This document shows, piece after piece, positions 1 to 4,454 of a stretch of 6,986 nt of DNA (its first letter is position 1; each line of letters begins with the position of its first letter). Under the pieces are notes generated by a model that was given only the letters and a program-made list of their open reading frames with translations, made no database searches and had not been told where the DNA came from. The stretch is from an uncultured Candidatus Melainabacteria bacterium (lineage in GTDB: Bacteria > Cyanobacteriota > Vampirovibrionia > LMEP-6097): assembly GCA_937927525.1 (NCBI GenBank), contig CALBDR010000282.1, positions 1-6,986 of the forward strand, in the 5' to 3' direction. A program made the position numbers and the translations under genes.

Positions 1-59
1 GTCCCTACATTGCCTACTTCTCTAACCCAAAAAATCCTTTGAAGGCTTCTGAAGACTTT

Positions 60-77
60 AAAAGCCCTTAGGGCCTT
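60..77 (-). terminator. Possible terminator hairpin at the end of the leftward gene
   Basis: Read on the minus strand, the stop codon TAA forms a three-base loop between AAGGCCC and GGGCTTT. This gives seven pairs including one G-U, and four T residues come at the end of the 3' arm and just after it. The shape fits a weak intrinsic terminator, but the T run is short and shared with the stem. Confidence 0.4.
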
Positions 78-340
78 CTGAAGTTTCTTGTAAGTGGCTT
101 CAGGTCCTGTACTGCATAATCCTTCTCTATATCTTCAAGAAACTCCTCAGAAGACTTCAGATACCTGTAATGCTTGAGAAGTTCTTTGTAGGCTTCCTGG
201 AGGTTTGTAAGAGTCTCTACTAAGTCTTCAAAGGCTTCATCCTCCTTCAAAGTATGTAAAGAATTATTCTTCTCTATCTTCTCTAGGAAGATTTCGGAAT
301 CTTGTAGAAGAGTTTTCAGTATAGATCTGACAGTCTTCAT
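68..340 (-). CDS. Small charged helical protein, leftward, unknown function
   Basis: This is the only leftward gene, encoding 90 residues. I did not recognise the family. The chain is rich in Glu, Lys and Leu with heptad-like spacing (about residues 5-75), predicting a mostly alpha-helical, probably coiled-coil soluble protein. It ends in a basic tail, TRNFRRP. No signal peptide or membrane segment is seen. The frame is open upstream to 406, but that extension translates the tandem repeat and has only a TTG start, so the ATG at 340 is preferred. No Shine-Dalgarno sequence stands at a normal distance; TAAGG abuts the ATG. It is transcribed away from the rightward cluster, possibly from the reverse promoter at 847-819 through a leader of about 470 bases. 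Codons are CpG-poor, unlike the genes at 1136-4420. Confidence 0.7.
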   Translation of the reverse strand: MKTVRSILKTLLQDSEIFLEKIEKNNSLHTLKEDEAFEDLVETLTNLQEAYKELLKHYRYLKSSEEFLEDIEKDYAVQDLKPLTRNFRRP

Positions 341-369
341 CCTTATAGTATTTAAGTTATTTGTAGTTT

Positions 370-491
370 GTCTCTCTCCAGCCACCACAGACTTTCTCTC
401 TCCCAACTTCTGAAGACTTTCTCTCTCCCAGCACTTCTCTCTCTCCCAGCACTTCTCTCTCCCAGCATCTGAAGACTTTCTCTCTCTACAG
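370..491. repeat. Degenerate polypyrimidine tandem repeat
   Basis: About six imperfect copies of a core close to TTCTCTCTCCCAG occur in tandem, some joined by TCTGAAGAC. Units are about 15-25 bases and drift in length, typical of slippage. The plus strand is almost pure pyrimidine and the minus strand purine (GGGAGAGAGA). It lies in what would be the leader of the leftward gene. Related CTTCTGAAGAC segments recur at about 46-56, 75-83, 147-158, 408-416 and 468-476. Confidence 0.75.
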
Positions 492-620
492 CCCTTGCGT
501 AAGAGCTGAGAATGAAGTCTCCTCTGACAGATACCAAGATTTCGTTCTCAGAAATGTCTTGTCTGAGACTTCTCCAGTATTCAAGTATGCAGAGGACAGG
601 TCAACTCTGCAAGGTTTTGC

Positions 621-649
621 TTGCCCTGTCCCCCAGAACTTCAGAGAAT
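621..649 (+). promoter_or_regulatory. Promoter module without a start codon
   Basis: TTGCCC, a 17-base spacer beginning TGTCC, then GAGAAT. This matches the gene-linked copies in spacing and in the A and T hallmark positions of the -10, and is especially close to the copy at 5720. Where the others have CTGTT-ATG it reads CTGGTGGG, so no protein starts here. Transcription would begin near G656. Confidence 0.55.
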
Positions 650-661
650 AGTACTGGTGGG

Positions 662-690
662 AAAGGGCGTTTTGAAAAAGCGCCCTTTTA
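662..690 (+). terminator. Intrinsic terminator hairpin
   Basis: AAAGGGCG pairs with CGCCCTTT, and the stem continues inward through one G-U and three A-T pairs to a GAA loop, about 12 pairs. It is followed on the plus strand by TTTTAATATTT. The minus-strand side has no T run, so termination should be rightward only. No rightward gene precedes it in the window; only the startless promoter at 621 does. Confidence 0.65.
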
Positions 691-700
691 ATATTTGAGT

Positions 701-719
701 CTCTGATTTGCAATCAGAG
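701..719. other. Perfect 7-bp hairpin
   Basis: CTCTGAT and ATCAGAG form a perfect stem around TTGCA. On the minus strand the loop resembles a tRNA anticodon arm reading GCA, but no other tRNA arms surround it. It may be part of the candidate small RNA. Confidence 0.5.
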
Positions 720-818
720 TACCCCCAGGTCCCCTACCCTTCAGATCTTACTCTTAGTTCGCCCTGCTTGTCTCTTTCGGTCGTTCGAGGCTCTCCGACC
801 CTTTCTGACTATGCATAT

Positions 819-847
819 ATCATCCCATTTTCCTGAGGACAAGGCGA
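819..847 (-). promoter_or_regulatory. Leftward copy of the promoter module
   Basis: Read on the minus strand: TCGCCT (847-842), a 17-base spacer beginning TGTCC, then GATGAT (824-819). The -35 variant TCGCCT is identical to that of the rightward copy at 2958. No usable ATG follows at the usual distance; the nearby ATG codons stop within a few codons. It could drive the leftward gene through a long leader from about 812. Confidence 0.5.
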
Positions 848-856
848 GCTTTTAAT
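828..856 (+). promoter_or_regulatory. Weak promoter candidate for the gene at 867
   Basis: TTTTCC, a 17-base spacer, TTTAAT, then 10 bases to the ATG at 867. The geometry equals that of the repeated module, but the conserved TGTCC and the A at the second -10 position are missing. It overlaps the leftward module copy, so the two could compete. Confidence 0.25.
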
Positions 857-866
857 AAGTATTCCT

Positions 867-1037
867 ATGGGCAAAGTCTTTAAAGTTGTGTTGGACATGC
901 CTGACAGATTTGGCAGGGAAGTCTCTGAGTACGTCGTGGGGGCGAAAGAAAAGGACTTCCTTGTCGAAGTCTTCAATGAGAGAGTTATAAGGGTGGAAGA
1001 ATTGATAATTGAGTATTCCCCAAGGAGTACTTTTTGA
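867..1037 (+). CDS. Small protein, unknown function, first rightward gene
   Basis: This encodes 56 residues starting MGKVFKVVLDMPD and ending SPRST-F before TGA. I do not recognise it. Alternating hydrophobic residues in the first ten positions and again near residues 31-50 (FLVEVF, VIRVEELIIEY) suggest a small beta-rich or beta-alpha-beta fold of ferredoxin-like size. No cysteines, signal or membrane segment are seen. The ATG at 867 is the only upstream start in frame and has no Shine-Dalgarno sequence. The gene stands alone, followed by two small hairpins before the next promoter. Its codons (GTC, GTG, AGG, GGG) look like a working coding region rather than chance, but its shortness limits certainty. 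Confidence 0.6.
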   Translation: MGKVFKVVLDMPDRFGREVSEYVVGAKEKDFLVEVFNERVIRVEELIIEYSPRSTF

Positions 1038-1039
1038 CG

Positions 1040-1066
1040 AATAGTTAAAGCGTCCCTTGAACTATT
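1040..1066 (+). other. Stem-loop after the first rightward gene
   Basis: AATAGTT pairs with AACTATT across a 13-base loop directly after the stop of the preceding gene. The stem is AT-rich and has only a few T residues after it, so it is more likely a 3' end stabiliser or chance structure than a strong terminator. Confidence 0.35.
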
Positions 1067-1077
1067 TCAACTTTAGT

Positions 1078-1094
1078 AGTCCTCAAAGGATTTT
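1078..1094 (+). terminator. Weak terminator-like hairpin
   Basis: AGTCCT, a CAA loop and AGGATT form six pairs (one G-U), with four T residues at the end of the 3' arm and just after it. It sits between the first rightward gene and the promoter at 1097, where a terminator would be useful. The stem is short. Confidence 0.35.
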
Positions 1095-1096
1095 CA

Positions 1097-1125
1097 TTGC
1101 CTTGTCCTTTTAACTTTCAGATACT
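1097..1125 (+). promoter_or_regulatory. Promoter module, copy 1 (gene 1136)
   Basis: TTGCCT (-35), 17 bases, GATACT (-10), then AGTCACTGTT and ATG at 1136. The expected transcription start is about 1132, leaving a leader of about four bases. Confidence 0.75.
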
Positions 1126-1135
1126 AGTCACTGTT

Positions 1136-1417
1136 ATGAATTACATCAAAGCTCTTGTCACTTATAATTGGAAACATAAAAACCACAAGTTTCTTCCACA
1201 CGATAATGTCAAAGTATCTTATGTGGATGAGAACGAACCTAAAACTTTGACTTCACGTCTTGGTCAAGAAGGAAAAGTAATTGCTCGTAGTACAACGAAG
1301 TATGGGACTGCTCGAGTTCCTCACTGTGGGACTGAACGTCAATGGACGAGATATTATGTTCAGTTCGAGGATGGACAGATCAATGGGTTTTATTCTTGGT
1401 ACTTGAACAAAGTTTGA
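1136..1417 (+). CDS. Small beta-rich protein, unknown function
   Basis: This encodes 93 residues, beginning MNYIKALVTYNWKHKNHK. The start is set by the promoter module, whose conserved CTGTT directly precedes this ATG; the frame is open to a TTG at 1097, but that TTG is part of the -35. Residues about 20-93 show alternating polar and hydrophobic stretches and end RYYVQFEDGQ-INGFYSWYLNKV. A G-x-V turn plus a terminal YxVxFxDG strand recalls small SH3-like or KOW-like barrels, but that is only a resemblance. It carries one Cys and several His, with no clear metal site. It forms its own transcription unit: the next promoter starts one base after its stop. Confidence 0.8.
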   Translation: MNYIKALVTYNWKHKNHKFLPHDNVKVSYVDENEPKTLTSRLGQEGKVIARSTTKYGTARVPHCGTERQWTRYYVQFEDGQINGFYSWYLNKV

Positions 1418-1418
1418 G

Positions 1419-1447
1419 TTGCCTTGTCCTTTTAAGAATCAGATACT
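1419..1447 (+). promoter_or_regulatory. Promoter module, copy 2 (gene 1458)
   Basis: TTGCCT, 17 bases, GATACT, AGTCACTGTT, ATG at 1458. The sequence from -10 to ATG is identical to copy 1. It begins one base after the stop of the preceding gene. Confidence 0.75.
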
Positions 1448-1457
1448 AGTCACTGTT

Positions 1458-1649
1458 ATGGAAACAAACAAAACTACCTACATGGATATGCTCGGATTCA
1501 TCCGGCACACCTTCTACCGCAACGACTTGGATGACTCCAAGAAGCTCAGTGCTCTTGTCAGCACTCTGGGTCACGATCTGAATGGTCTGATCAACGAAGA
1601 TCCCTTCTTCAGCCCCAGGGTCACTGGCTACCGCAAGAGTGTTAAATAA
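1458..1649 (+). CDS. Small helical protein, unknown function
   Basis: This encodes 63 residues beginning METNKTTYMDMLGFIRH. Residues about 8-45 look helical, with Leu and His at regular spacing (KKLSALVSTLGHDLNGLI). The end, FFSPRVTGYRK, is a compact aromatic and basic tail. I cannot place the family. The ATG is chosen because the module's CTGTT directly precedes it. Codon use leans to C-ending codons (AAC, GAC, TAC, AAG), richer in GC than most neighbours, which may indicate a separate origin. It is a single-gene unit, and the next module begins one base after its stop. Confidence 0.78.
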   Translation: METNKTTYMDMLGFIRHTFYRNDLDDSKKLSALVSTLGHDLNGLINEDPFFSPRVTGYRKSVK

Positions 1650-1650
1650 G

Positions 1651-1679
1651 TTGCCTTGTCCTTTTCAAATCTAGACACT
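1651..1679 (+). promoter_or_regulatory. Promoter module, copy 3 (genes 1690-2357)
   Basis: TTGCCT, 17 bases, GACACT, then ACTAACTGTT and ATG at 1690. The -10 hexamer is weaker than GATACT but keeps the A at position 2 and T at position 6. It heads a three-gene unit. Confidence 0.7.
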
Positions 1680-1689
1680 ACTAACTGTT

Positions 1690-1890
1690 ATGAAGATCGA
1701 TGGAAAAATCACTGGTGCTGTTTTTCGAAACAGCGAAGTAGAAGCAGGCATCTCGTATATCGAGAACGAGGGTGTGGTTGAGATCAAACTCAAAACCCAC
1801 AAAGACTCTAACTCCACCAACACCTACGTCTTGTCACGTTCGTGTGCTTACAGGTTGGTTGAACAGATTCGTTTGGCTTTAGACTTTTAA
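1690..1890 (+). CDS. Small beta-alpha protein, unknown function
   Basis: This encodes 66 residues. Short strands dominate the first 50 (GKITGAVF, GISYIE, VVEIKLKTH, NTYVLS), followed by a C-terminal amphipathic helix (CAYRLVEQIRLALDF). This resembles a small sheet packed against one helix. No catalytic motif, signal or membrane segment is visible and the family is not recognised. It is the first gene of a unit with 1895 and 2127, the only one in it with a promoter module. The stop is four bases before the next ATG, so ribosomes could pass directly to that gene. Confidence 0.78.
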   Translation: MKIDGKITGAVFRNSEVEAGISYIENEGVVEIKLKTHKDSNSTNTYVLSRSCAYRLVEQIRLALDF

Positions 1891-1894
1891 TTTT

Positions 1895-2125
1895 ATGATT
1901 TACACATTCGAAGAGGCAATGAACCTCTATCAGAAGCAGTGCGACCTCACTCGTCGCTTGATCCGCAGGTTTGCTTCTCAGCGACTTGTTTCAGGAGGAG
2001 CTTGGGAAGTTGGTAGTTCAGATGTTAACCATGAGATCTATGCGATCTGCAGAGAGTATGATGGAGACTTTGAAGAAGCTGCTATTGACTTCATCAACCT
2101 TGGGGAGTATGCAGGAATCCGATAA
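1895..2125 (+). CDS. Small helical protein, unknown function
   Basis: This encodes 76 residues beginning MIYTFEEAMNLYQKQCDL. Two helices are likely: about residues 4-30, with a basic patch TRRLIRRFASQR, and about 45-72, acidic (EYDGDFEEAAIDFINL). The charge split could allow self-association or nucleic acid contact by the first helix, but this is conjecture. No Shine-Dalgarno sequence precedes the ATG (TTTTAATTTT), and the preceding stop is four bases upstream, so reinitiation or coupling is the likely way it is translated. The stop is one base before the next ATG. Confidence 0.75.
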   Translation: MIYTFEEAMNLYQKQCDLTRRLIRRFASQRLVSGGAWEVGSSDVNHEIYAICREYDGDFEEAAIDFINLGEYAGIR

Positions 2126-2126
2126 C

Positions 2127-2357
2127 ATGACTACAACTGACCCTACTAAGATCTTTGCAGGAGATGTAAATGGCGATCAGATCGCTATAGGAGACAAAGT
2201 TGAATACAATGGCCGATTCTATGCTGTTCAAGGTATGGAGCATGATGTAACGACTGATGGCTACTATGAGGAGACTGTTTACCTGGAACTTTCTGATGGC
2301 AAATCTAAGAAAGCAGTCTTTGTTGAAGACAGTGAAGTTGAGCTTTTGATTGATTAA
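2127..2357 (+). CDS. Small SH3/KOW-like protein, unknown function
   Basis: This encodes 76 residues from ATG 2127, one base after the preceding stop. An in-frame ATG at 2109 would add six residues and overlap that gene; the spacing with the upstream stop favours 2127. Residues about 15-75 alternate strands and turns, with I-x-x-G-D-x-V near residue 20 (IAIGDKVEYNGRFYAVQG), a feature common in small SH3-like barrels such as KOW-type folds. The fold is inferred only from that pattern. The C-terminus is acidic (VEDSEVELLID). It is the last gene of the three-gene unit and is followed by a new promoter module. Confidence 0.75.
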   Translation: MTTTDPTKIFAGDVNGDQIAIGDKVEYNGRFYAVQGMEHDVTTDGYYEETVYLELSDGKSKKAVFVEDSEVELLID

Positions 2358-2360
2358 ATC

Positions 2361-2389
2361 TTGCCTTGTCCTTTTAACATATAGACACT
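2361..2389 (+). promoter_or_regulatory. Promoter module, copy 4 (gene 2397)
   Basis: TTGCCT, 17 bases, GACACT, then only seven bases (AAACAAC) to ATG 2397. This copy lacks CTGTT, and with usual spacing the transcript would start one base before the ATG. Confidence 0.7.
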
Positions 2390-2396
2390 AAACAAC

Positions 2397-2954
2397 ATGA
2401 ATAAAACCAAAACCAAACGAGGTCGCAAGTCGACTACCACCATTAAGGCAATTGCAGGCAAACAGCTGTCAGACGAAGAAATTAAGCTGTTTGTAGCTAA
2501 ATACGAGAAAGATGGAAATTTCCCTGGACATAAAATCCCTTGTACCGTTACTGGCAAGCTTTCTGTATGTGTGGGCCCTTGGCTTCACAAGAAGGTCAAA
2601 GAATATGGCTCTGCAGAGAATCTTCTTAGGAACTACAAATCCCGTGCAGCCAACAAGCAAGAAAGGATCCTCACGATGAAGCCTAAAGCTATTGGAGCTA
2701 AGAAGGGCCGTAAGCGCAAAGAGCGTATTACGATTGCTGATGTTCCTAAGATGCCTGTAGGTACAAAGCGACCACAGACTGATGAGGAGTTTACTCAAAC
2801 TTCCCAACGTGAATGTGCTCGTCCTGATATCTATCTCGACAACGGCCGTCACTGTCTGGATTGTCCTCACTATAATATTTGTGAGAATGGTATCAAGTGC
2901 TTGCCTCGTGGGTTTAAGTTCGTGGATGGCAAGTTTGTTGAAGTCAGAAAATAA
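2397..2954 (+). CDS. Basic protein with Cys4 cluster, probable nucleic-acid binder
   Basis: At 185 residues this is the largest protein of the window. The N-terminus is very basic (KTKTKRGRKS), with an RGRK core like an AT-hook, and a second basic run lies near residue 105 (AKKGRKRKERI). Residues about 25-90 form a probable globular helical domain containing GHKIPCTVTGKL and GPWLHKKVKEYG. Near the C-terminus, residues about 152-169 carry Cys-x2-Cys-x5-Cys-x5-Cys (HCLDCPHYNICENGIKC), a spacing suited to binding zinc. Together these suggest a DNA- or RNA-binding protein, possibly a regulator, but no family is recognised. It has its own promoter module and is followed immediately by another. Confidence 0.85.
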   Translation: MNKTKTKRGRKSTTTIKAIAGKQLSDEEIKLFVAKYEKDGNFPGHKIPCTVTGKLSVCVGPWLHKKVKEYGSAENLLRNYKSRAANKQERILTMKPKAIGAKKGRKRKERITIADVPKMPVGTKRPQTDEEFTQTSQRECARPDIYLDNGRHCLDCPHYNICENGIKCLPRGFKFVDGKFVEVRK

Positions 2955-2957
2955 AGC

Positions 2958-2986
2958 TCGCCTTGTCCTTTTCAATTCTCTAAGCT
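2958..2986 (+). promoter_or_regulatory. Promoter module, copy 5 (genes 2997-3571)
   Basis: TCGCCT, 17 bases, TAAGCT, CATTCCTGTT, ATG at 2997. This is the only rightward gene-linked copy with TCG instead of TTG. The preceding stop lies a few bases upstream. Confidence 0.65.
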
Positions 2987-2996
2987 CATTCCTGTT

Positions 2997-3356
2997 ATGG
3001 AACAAATCAACGCAATCAAGGTTAAAGCCACCACCCTTCACTACGACTTCGTTAACAGTCTGAACGACTTTATGACGGATGTTGCTACAGATGGAGACGA
3101 GCATTCTAGCTGGTCTGATCACTGTCACGAAATGGATCTCCTCCGTTTGGCAATCAACGGTAAAGCTCCTGTTGACGAGCTGGAACGTTTCTTCAAAGAC
3201 GGTAATACGATGATGGCTCTTGGAGCGAGCTGCATGCATGAGATCGATAACTACTTTCACAAGCAGAAAGGTAATGCTGATAATCTCGTACTGATTATCA
3301 CCGACGAGGCTGGTAAAACTCTCTACACGATCTCTGGACAACACCTCAACTACTAA
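2997..3356 (+). CDS. Helical protein of 119 residues, unknown function
   Basis: The protein begins MEQINAIKVKATTLHYDF. Helices are likely at about residues 1-30, 42-70 and 72-92, with a short C-terminal beta pair (NLVLIITDEAGKTLYTIS). His and Asp/Glu cluster around residues 35-46 (DEHSSWSDHCHEMD) and could bind a metal ion, but no known hydrolase signature (such as HD or HExxH) is complete. It has no membrane segment or signal. The start is fixed by the promoter module. Its stop TAA overlaps the next ATG as TAATG, indicating coupled translation with 3356. Confidence 0.8.
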   Translation: MEQINAIKVKATTLHYDFVNSLNDFMTDVATDGDEHSSWSDHCHEMDLLRLAINGKAPVDELERFFKDGNTMMALGASCMHEIDNYFHKQKGNADNLVLIITDEAGKTLYTISGQHLNY

Positions 3357-3571
3357 TGGACAAAGACGTTACGGTTAATGAGCTGGCTGATGCTTTGCTT
3401 AAGCTTGCAAAGACAAAGTACCACTATCCTACAGAAAGTGCGATGGCTTTCTCGTACGGAACTTTAACAGGATTGTTTGAATCTGCTCGATGGGGATTCA
3501 ATTCTGTGCAGGAGATTGTTGACAGGAAATATGCTGAGATTCAAAAAGATCTTGCCTTGTCCTCTCAATGA
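3356..3571 (+). CDS. Small helical protein, unknown function
   Basis: This encodes 71 residues, mostly helical, beginning MDKDVTVNELADALLKLAK. The middle (residues about 30-42, AMAFSYGTLTGLF) is weakly reminiscent of a stretch in the protein at 3817 (GYVAGYLSGVLSRLE), so the two might be distant paralogues. Start and preceding stop share a base (TAATG), with no Shine-Dalgarno sequence, so translation probably depends on coupling. The last residues (LALSSQ) are encoded by the next promoter module itself: the stop at 3569-3571 lies inside the spacer of that promoter. The module's insertion or spread may thus have set the C-terminus. Confidence 0.75.
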   Translation: MDKDVTVNELADALLKLAKTKYHYPTESAMAFSYGTLTGLFESARWGFNSVQEIVDRKYAEIQKDLALSSQ

Positions 3572-3580
3572 TCTGAAGAT
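3552..3580 (+). promoter_or_regulatory. Promoter module, copy 6 (gene 3591)
   Basis: TTGCCT, 17 bases, GAAGAT, AGTCACTGTT, ATG at 3591. It lies partly inside the end of the preceding gene. The -10 is a poor match apart from the A and T hallmark positions. Confidence 0.65.
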
Positions 3581-3590
3581 AGTCACTGTT

Positions 3591-3773
3591 ATGAACAAAG
3601 ACATCAAAAAGCAACTCAAAGTCATCAACGATCGCCTGGAAGTTCTCACCACCAGGTGGAACAAGCAGTACGACCAGAACATCCAGGAGCTCCTGCAGCT
3701 CTCGACCTTGCTGGTCAACTTGGAGACCATGTCCAAGGACAGTCTCGACACCAACAAAGCACTCCTGAAATAA
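3591..3773 (+). CDS. Small coiled-coil protein, unknown function
   Basis: This encodes 60 residues, nearly all helix-forming: KQLKVINDRLEVLTTRWNKQ, then a Leu-rich second half (ELLQLSTLLVNLETM). Leu and Ile recur every three to four residues, consistent with a short coiled coil or helical hairpin that dimerises. It has no cysteines, signal or membrane segment. The upstream frame is open, but the module's CTGTT marks this ATG. Codons are rich in C and G at the third position (CTG, CTC, ACC, AAC), like the gene at 1458. It is a single-gene unit. Confidence 0.75.
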   Translation: MNKDIKKQLKVINDRLEVLTTRWNKQYDQNIQELLQLSTLLVNLETMSKDSLDTNKALLK

Positions 3774-3777
3774 GGAG

Positions 3778-3806
3778 TTGCCTTGTCCTCTCAAAGTTCA
3801 GAAGAT
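3778..3806 (+). promoter_or_regulatory. Promoter module, copy 7 (genes 3817-4420)
   Basis: TTGCCT, 17 bases, GAAGAT, AGATCCTGTT, ATG at 3817. It heads three genes that overlap one another by single bases. Confidence 0.65.
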
Positions 3807-3816
3807 AGATCCTGTT

Positions 3817-4014
3817 ATGAGTAAAACCAACCAACTAATCAAGCTGCTCGAAGAGCGCTCAATCAACCCTAACGATCCCTACGGCTATGTTGCTGGCTAC
3901 CTGAGCGGAGTCCTGAGCCGTTTGGAAAACGACTATGCTTCAGCAGAGCTGACGAAGCTGATCCTCGACGAAGAGATCGTTCGTGTGAAGAACCTCAACA
4001 AGGAGGCTGCATAA
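3817..4014 (+). CDS. Small helical protein, unknown function
   Basis: This encodes 65 residues: MSKTNQLIKLLEERSINPND, then a Gly/Tyr stretch (GYVAGYLSGVLSRLE) and an acidic-basic helix (ELTKLILDEEIVRVKNLN). It is probably a small helical bundle protein with a conserved-looking Tyr-Gly-Tyr turn. The Y-x-x-G-x-L pattern recurs loosely in the protein at 3356. No enzyme motif is present. The purine stretch AAGGAGG inside its 3' end lies at a workable distance from the next ATG, one of the few Shine-Dalgarno-like sequences here. Stop and next start overlap as TAATG. Confidence 0.78.
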   Translation: MSKTNQLIKLLEERSINPNDPYGYVAGYLSGVLSRLENDYASAELTKLILDEEIVRVKNLNKEAA

Positions 4015-4250
4015 TGAATCGTTACGATAAGCTTGAGTGGCTGCAGGAGTCAACCAGTCCTGAATTCATGCAAGAGACGCTTGTGCAGGAAATGGTTCGC
4101 TGGATGGGTGAAGACGACTTCAATGAATTCTACAATCACCTCTGCAGGATGTGGGAGATCGCTCGAACTCCTAATGAGCTTGAGGCTAAGATGAACGACC
4201 TTGAGTACGATGAAGAGAGTGACGAGGTCGTTACGGAGTGGGTCGCTTGA
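4014..4250 (+). CDS. Acidic small helical protein, unknown function
   Basis: This encodes 78 residues with about 21 Asp/Glu against 6 Lys/Arg. It begins MNRYDKLEWLQESTSPEF, has a Trp/Met-rich helical centre (VRWMGEDDFNEFYNHLCRMW) and ends in a strongly acidic tail (EYDEESDEVV). The charge and size resemble phage proteins that mimic nucleic acid or bind basic host proteins, but nothing specific supports that. AAGGAGG (about 4001-4007) can serve as a ribosome site, and the start overlaps the preceding stop. Its own stop overlaps the next start as TGATG. Confidence 0.78.
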   Translation: MNRYDKLEWLQESTSPEFMQETLVQEMVRWMGEDDFNEFYNHLCRMWEIARTPNELEAKMNDLEYDEESDEVVTEWVA

Positions 4251-4420
4251 TGAATACTGAAACAGCTATGTGGGCAATCCATGCAAAGGATGAAGAGGCT
4301 CGAGCAGATGAGCTTGAAGACCTTGTGGCTAAAATCAAATCAACAGCTGAGTCACATTATCTGTCGGACTCAATGAAGCTCAAGGAAATCTATAGAGAGA
4401 TCCAAGAAGCTGGTTATTGA
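4250..4420 (+). CDS. Small acidic helical protein, unknown function
   Basis: This encodes 56 residues beginning MNTETAMWAIHAKDEEARAD. It is almost entirely helix-forming and acidic, with heptad-like spacing through residues 15-50. The start at 4250 shares bases with the preceding stop (TGATG); an in-frame alternative four codons upstream is less likely because the same overlap recurs elsewhere in the window. It is the last gene of the three-gene unit. Its stop codon TGA (4418-4420) is part of the -35 hexamer TTGACC of the next promoter. Confidence 0.72.
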   Translation: MNTETAMWAIHAKDEEARADELEDLVAKIKSTAESHYLSDSMKLKEIYREIQEAGY

Positions 4421-4445
4421 CCTGTCCTGACTTAACCTATAGACT
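4417..4445 (+). promoter_or_regulatory. Promoter module, copy 8 (genes 4455-5178 and tRNA)
   Basis: TTGACC, 17 bases beginning TGTCC, TAGACT, then nine bases (ATATCTGCA) to ATG 4455. It is divergent in detail but keeps the spacing. The stop codon of the preceding gene forms part of the -35. Confidence 0.6.
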
Positions 4446-4454
4446 ATATCTGCA

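Larger units (their letters stand above)
656..738 (+). ncRNA. Candidate small structured RNA
   Basis: The predicted transcript from the startless promoter begins at about G656. GGTGGG (656-661) can pair with CCTACC (733-738, one G-U), enclosing two strong hairpins at 662-688 and 701-719. No tRNA T-arm or D-arm is present. It might instead end at the first hairpin, which has a T-rich tail, giving an RNA of only about 35 bases. This is inferred from promoter position and pairing alone. Confidence 0.3.
341..866. other. Gene-free divergent control region
   Basis: This stretch separates the leftward gene from the rightward cluster and holds no convincing gene. It contains, in order, a pyrimidine-rich tandem repeat, a startless promoter module, a terminator hairpin, a second perfect hairpin, a small GGTCG/CGACC hairpin (779-783 with 796-800) and a promoter module pointing left. 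The layout suggests a regulatory or small-RNA region. An origin of replication is possible but not shown. Confidence 0.6.

Noticed and set aside
10..38. TTGCCT with an AATCCT hexamer 17 bases on, at the left edge
   Set aside because: It lacks the TGTCC block and the CTGTT, and no start codon or gene follows on the plus strand.
352..537. A leftward frame reading repeated GERSAGRERSAGRE
   Set aside because: It only translates the tandem repeat and has a TTG start; low-complexity repeats often stay open by chance.
512..691. A rightward open frame of 59 codons starting ATGAAGTCTCCTCTG
   Set aside because: It runs through the startless promoter module and ends inside the terminator hairpin, with no ribosome site and no protein-like pattern.
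656..739. Possible tRNA: a TTGCAAA loop on a perfect stem resembles a Cys anticodon arm on the minus strand
   Set aside because: No D-arm, T-arm or consistent acceptor stem can be built around it on either strand.
2469..3344. A leftward open frame of 291 codons
   Set aside because: It lies opposite three well-supported rightward genes and promoter copy 5. Its protein looks like an antisense shadow, with no ribosome site or coherent domain.
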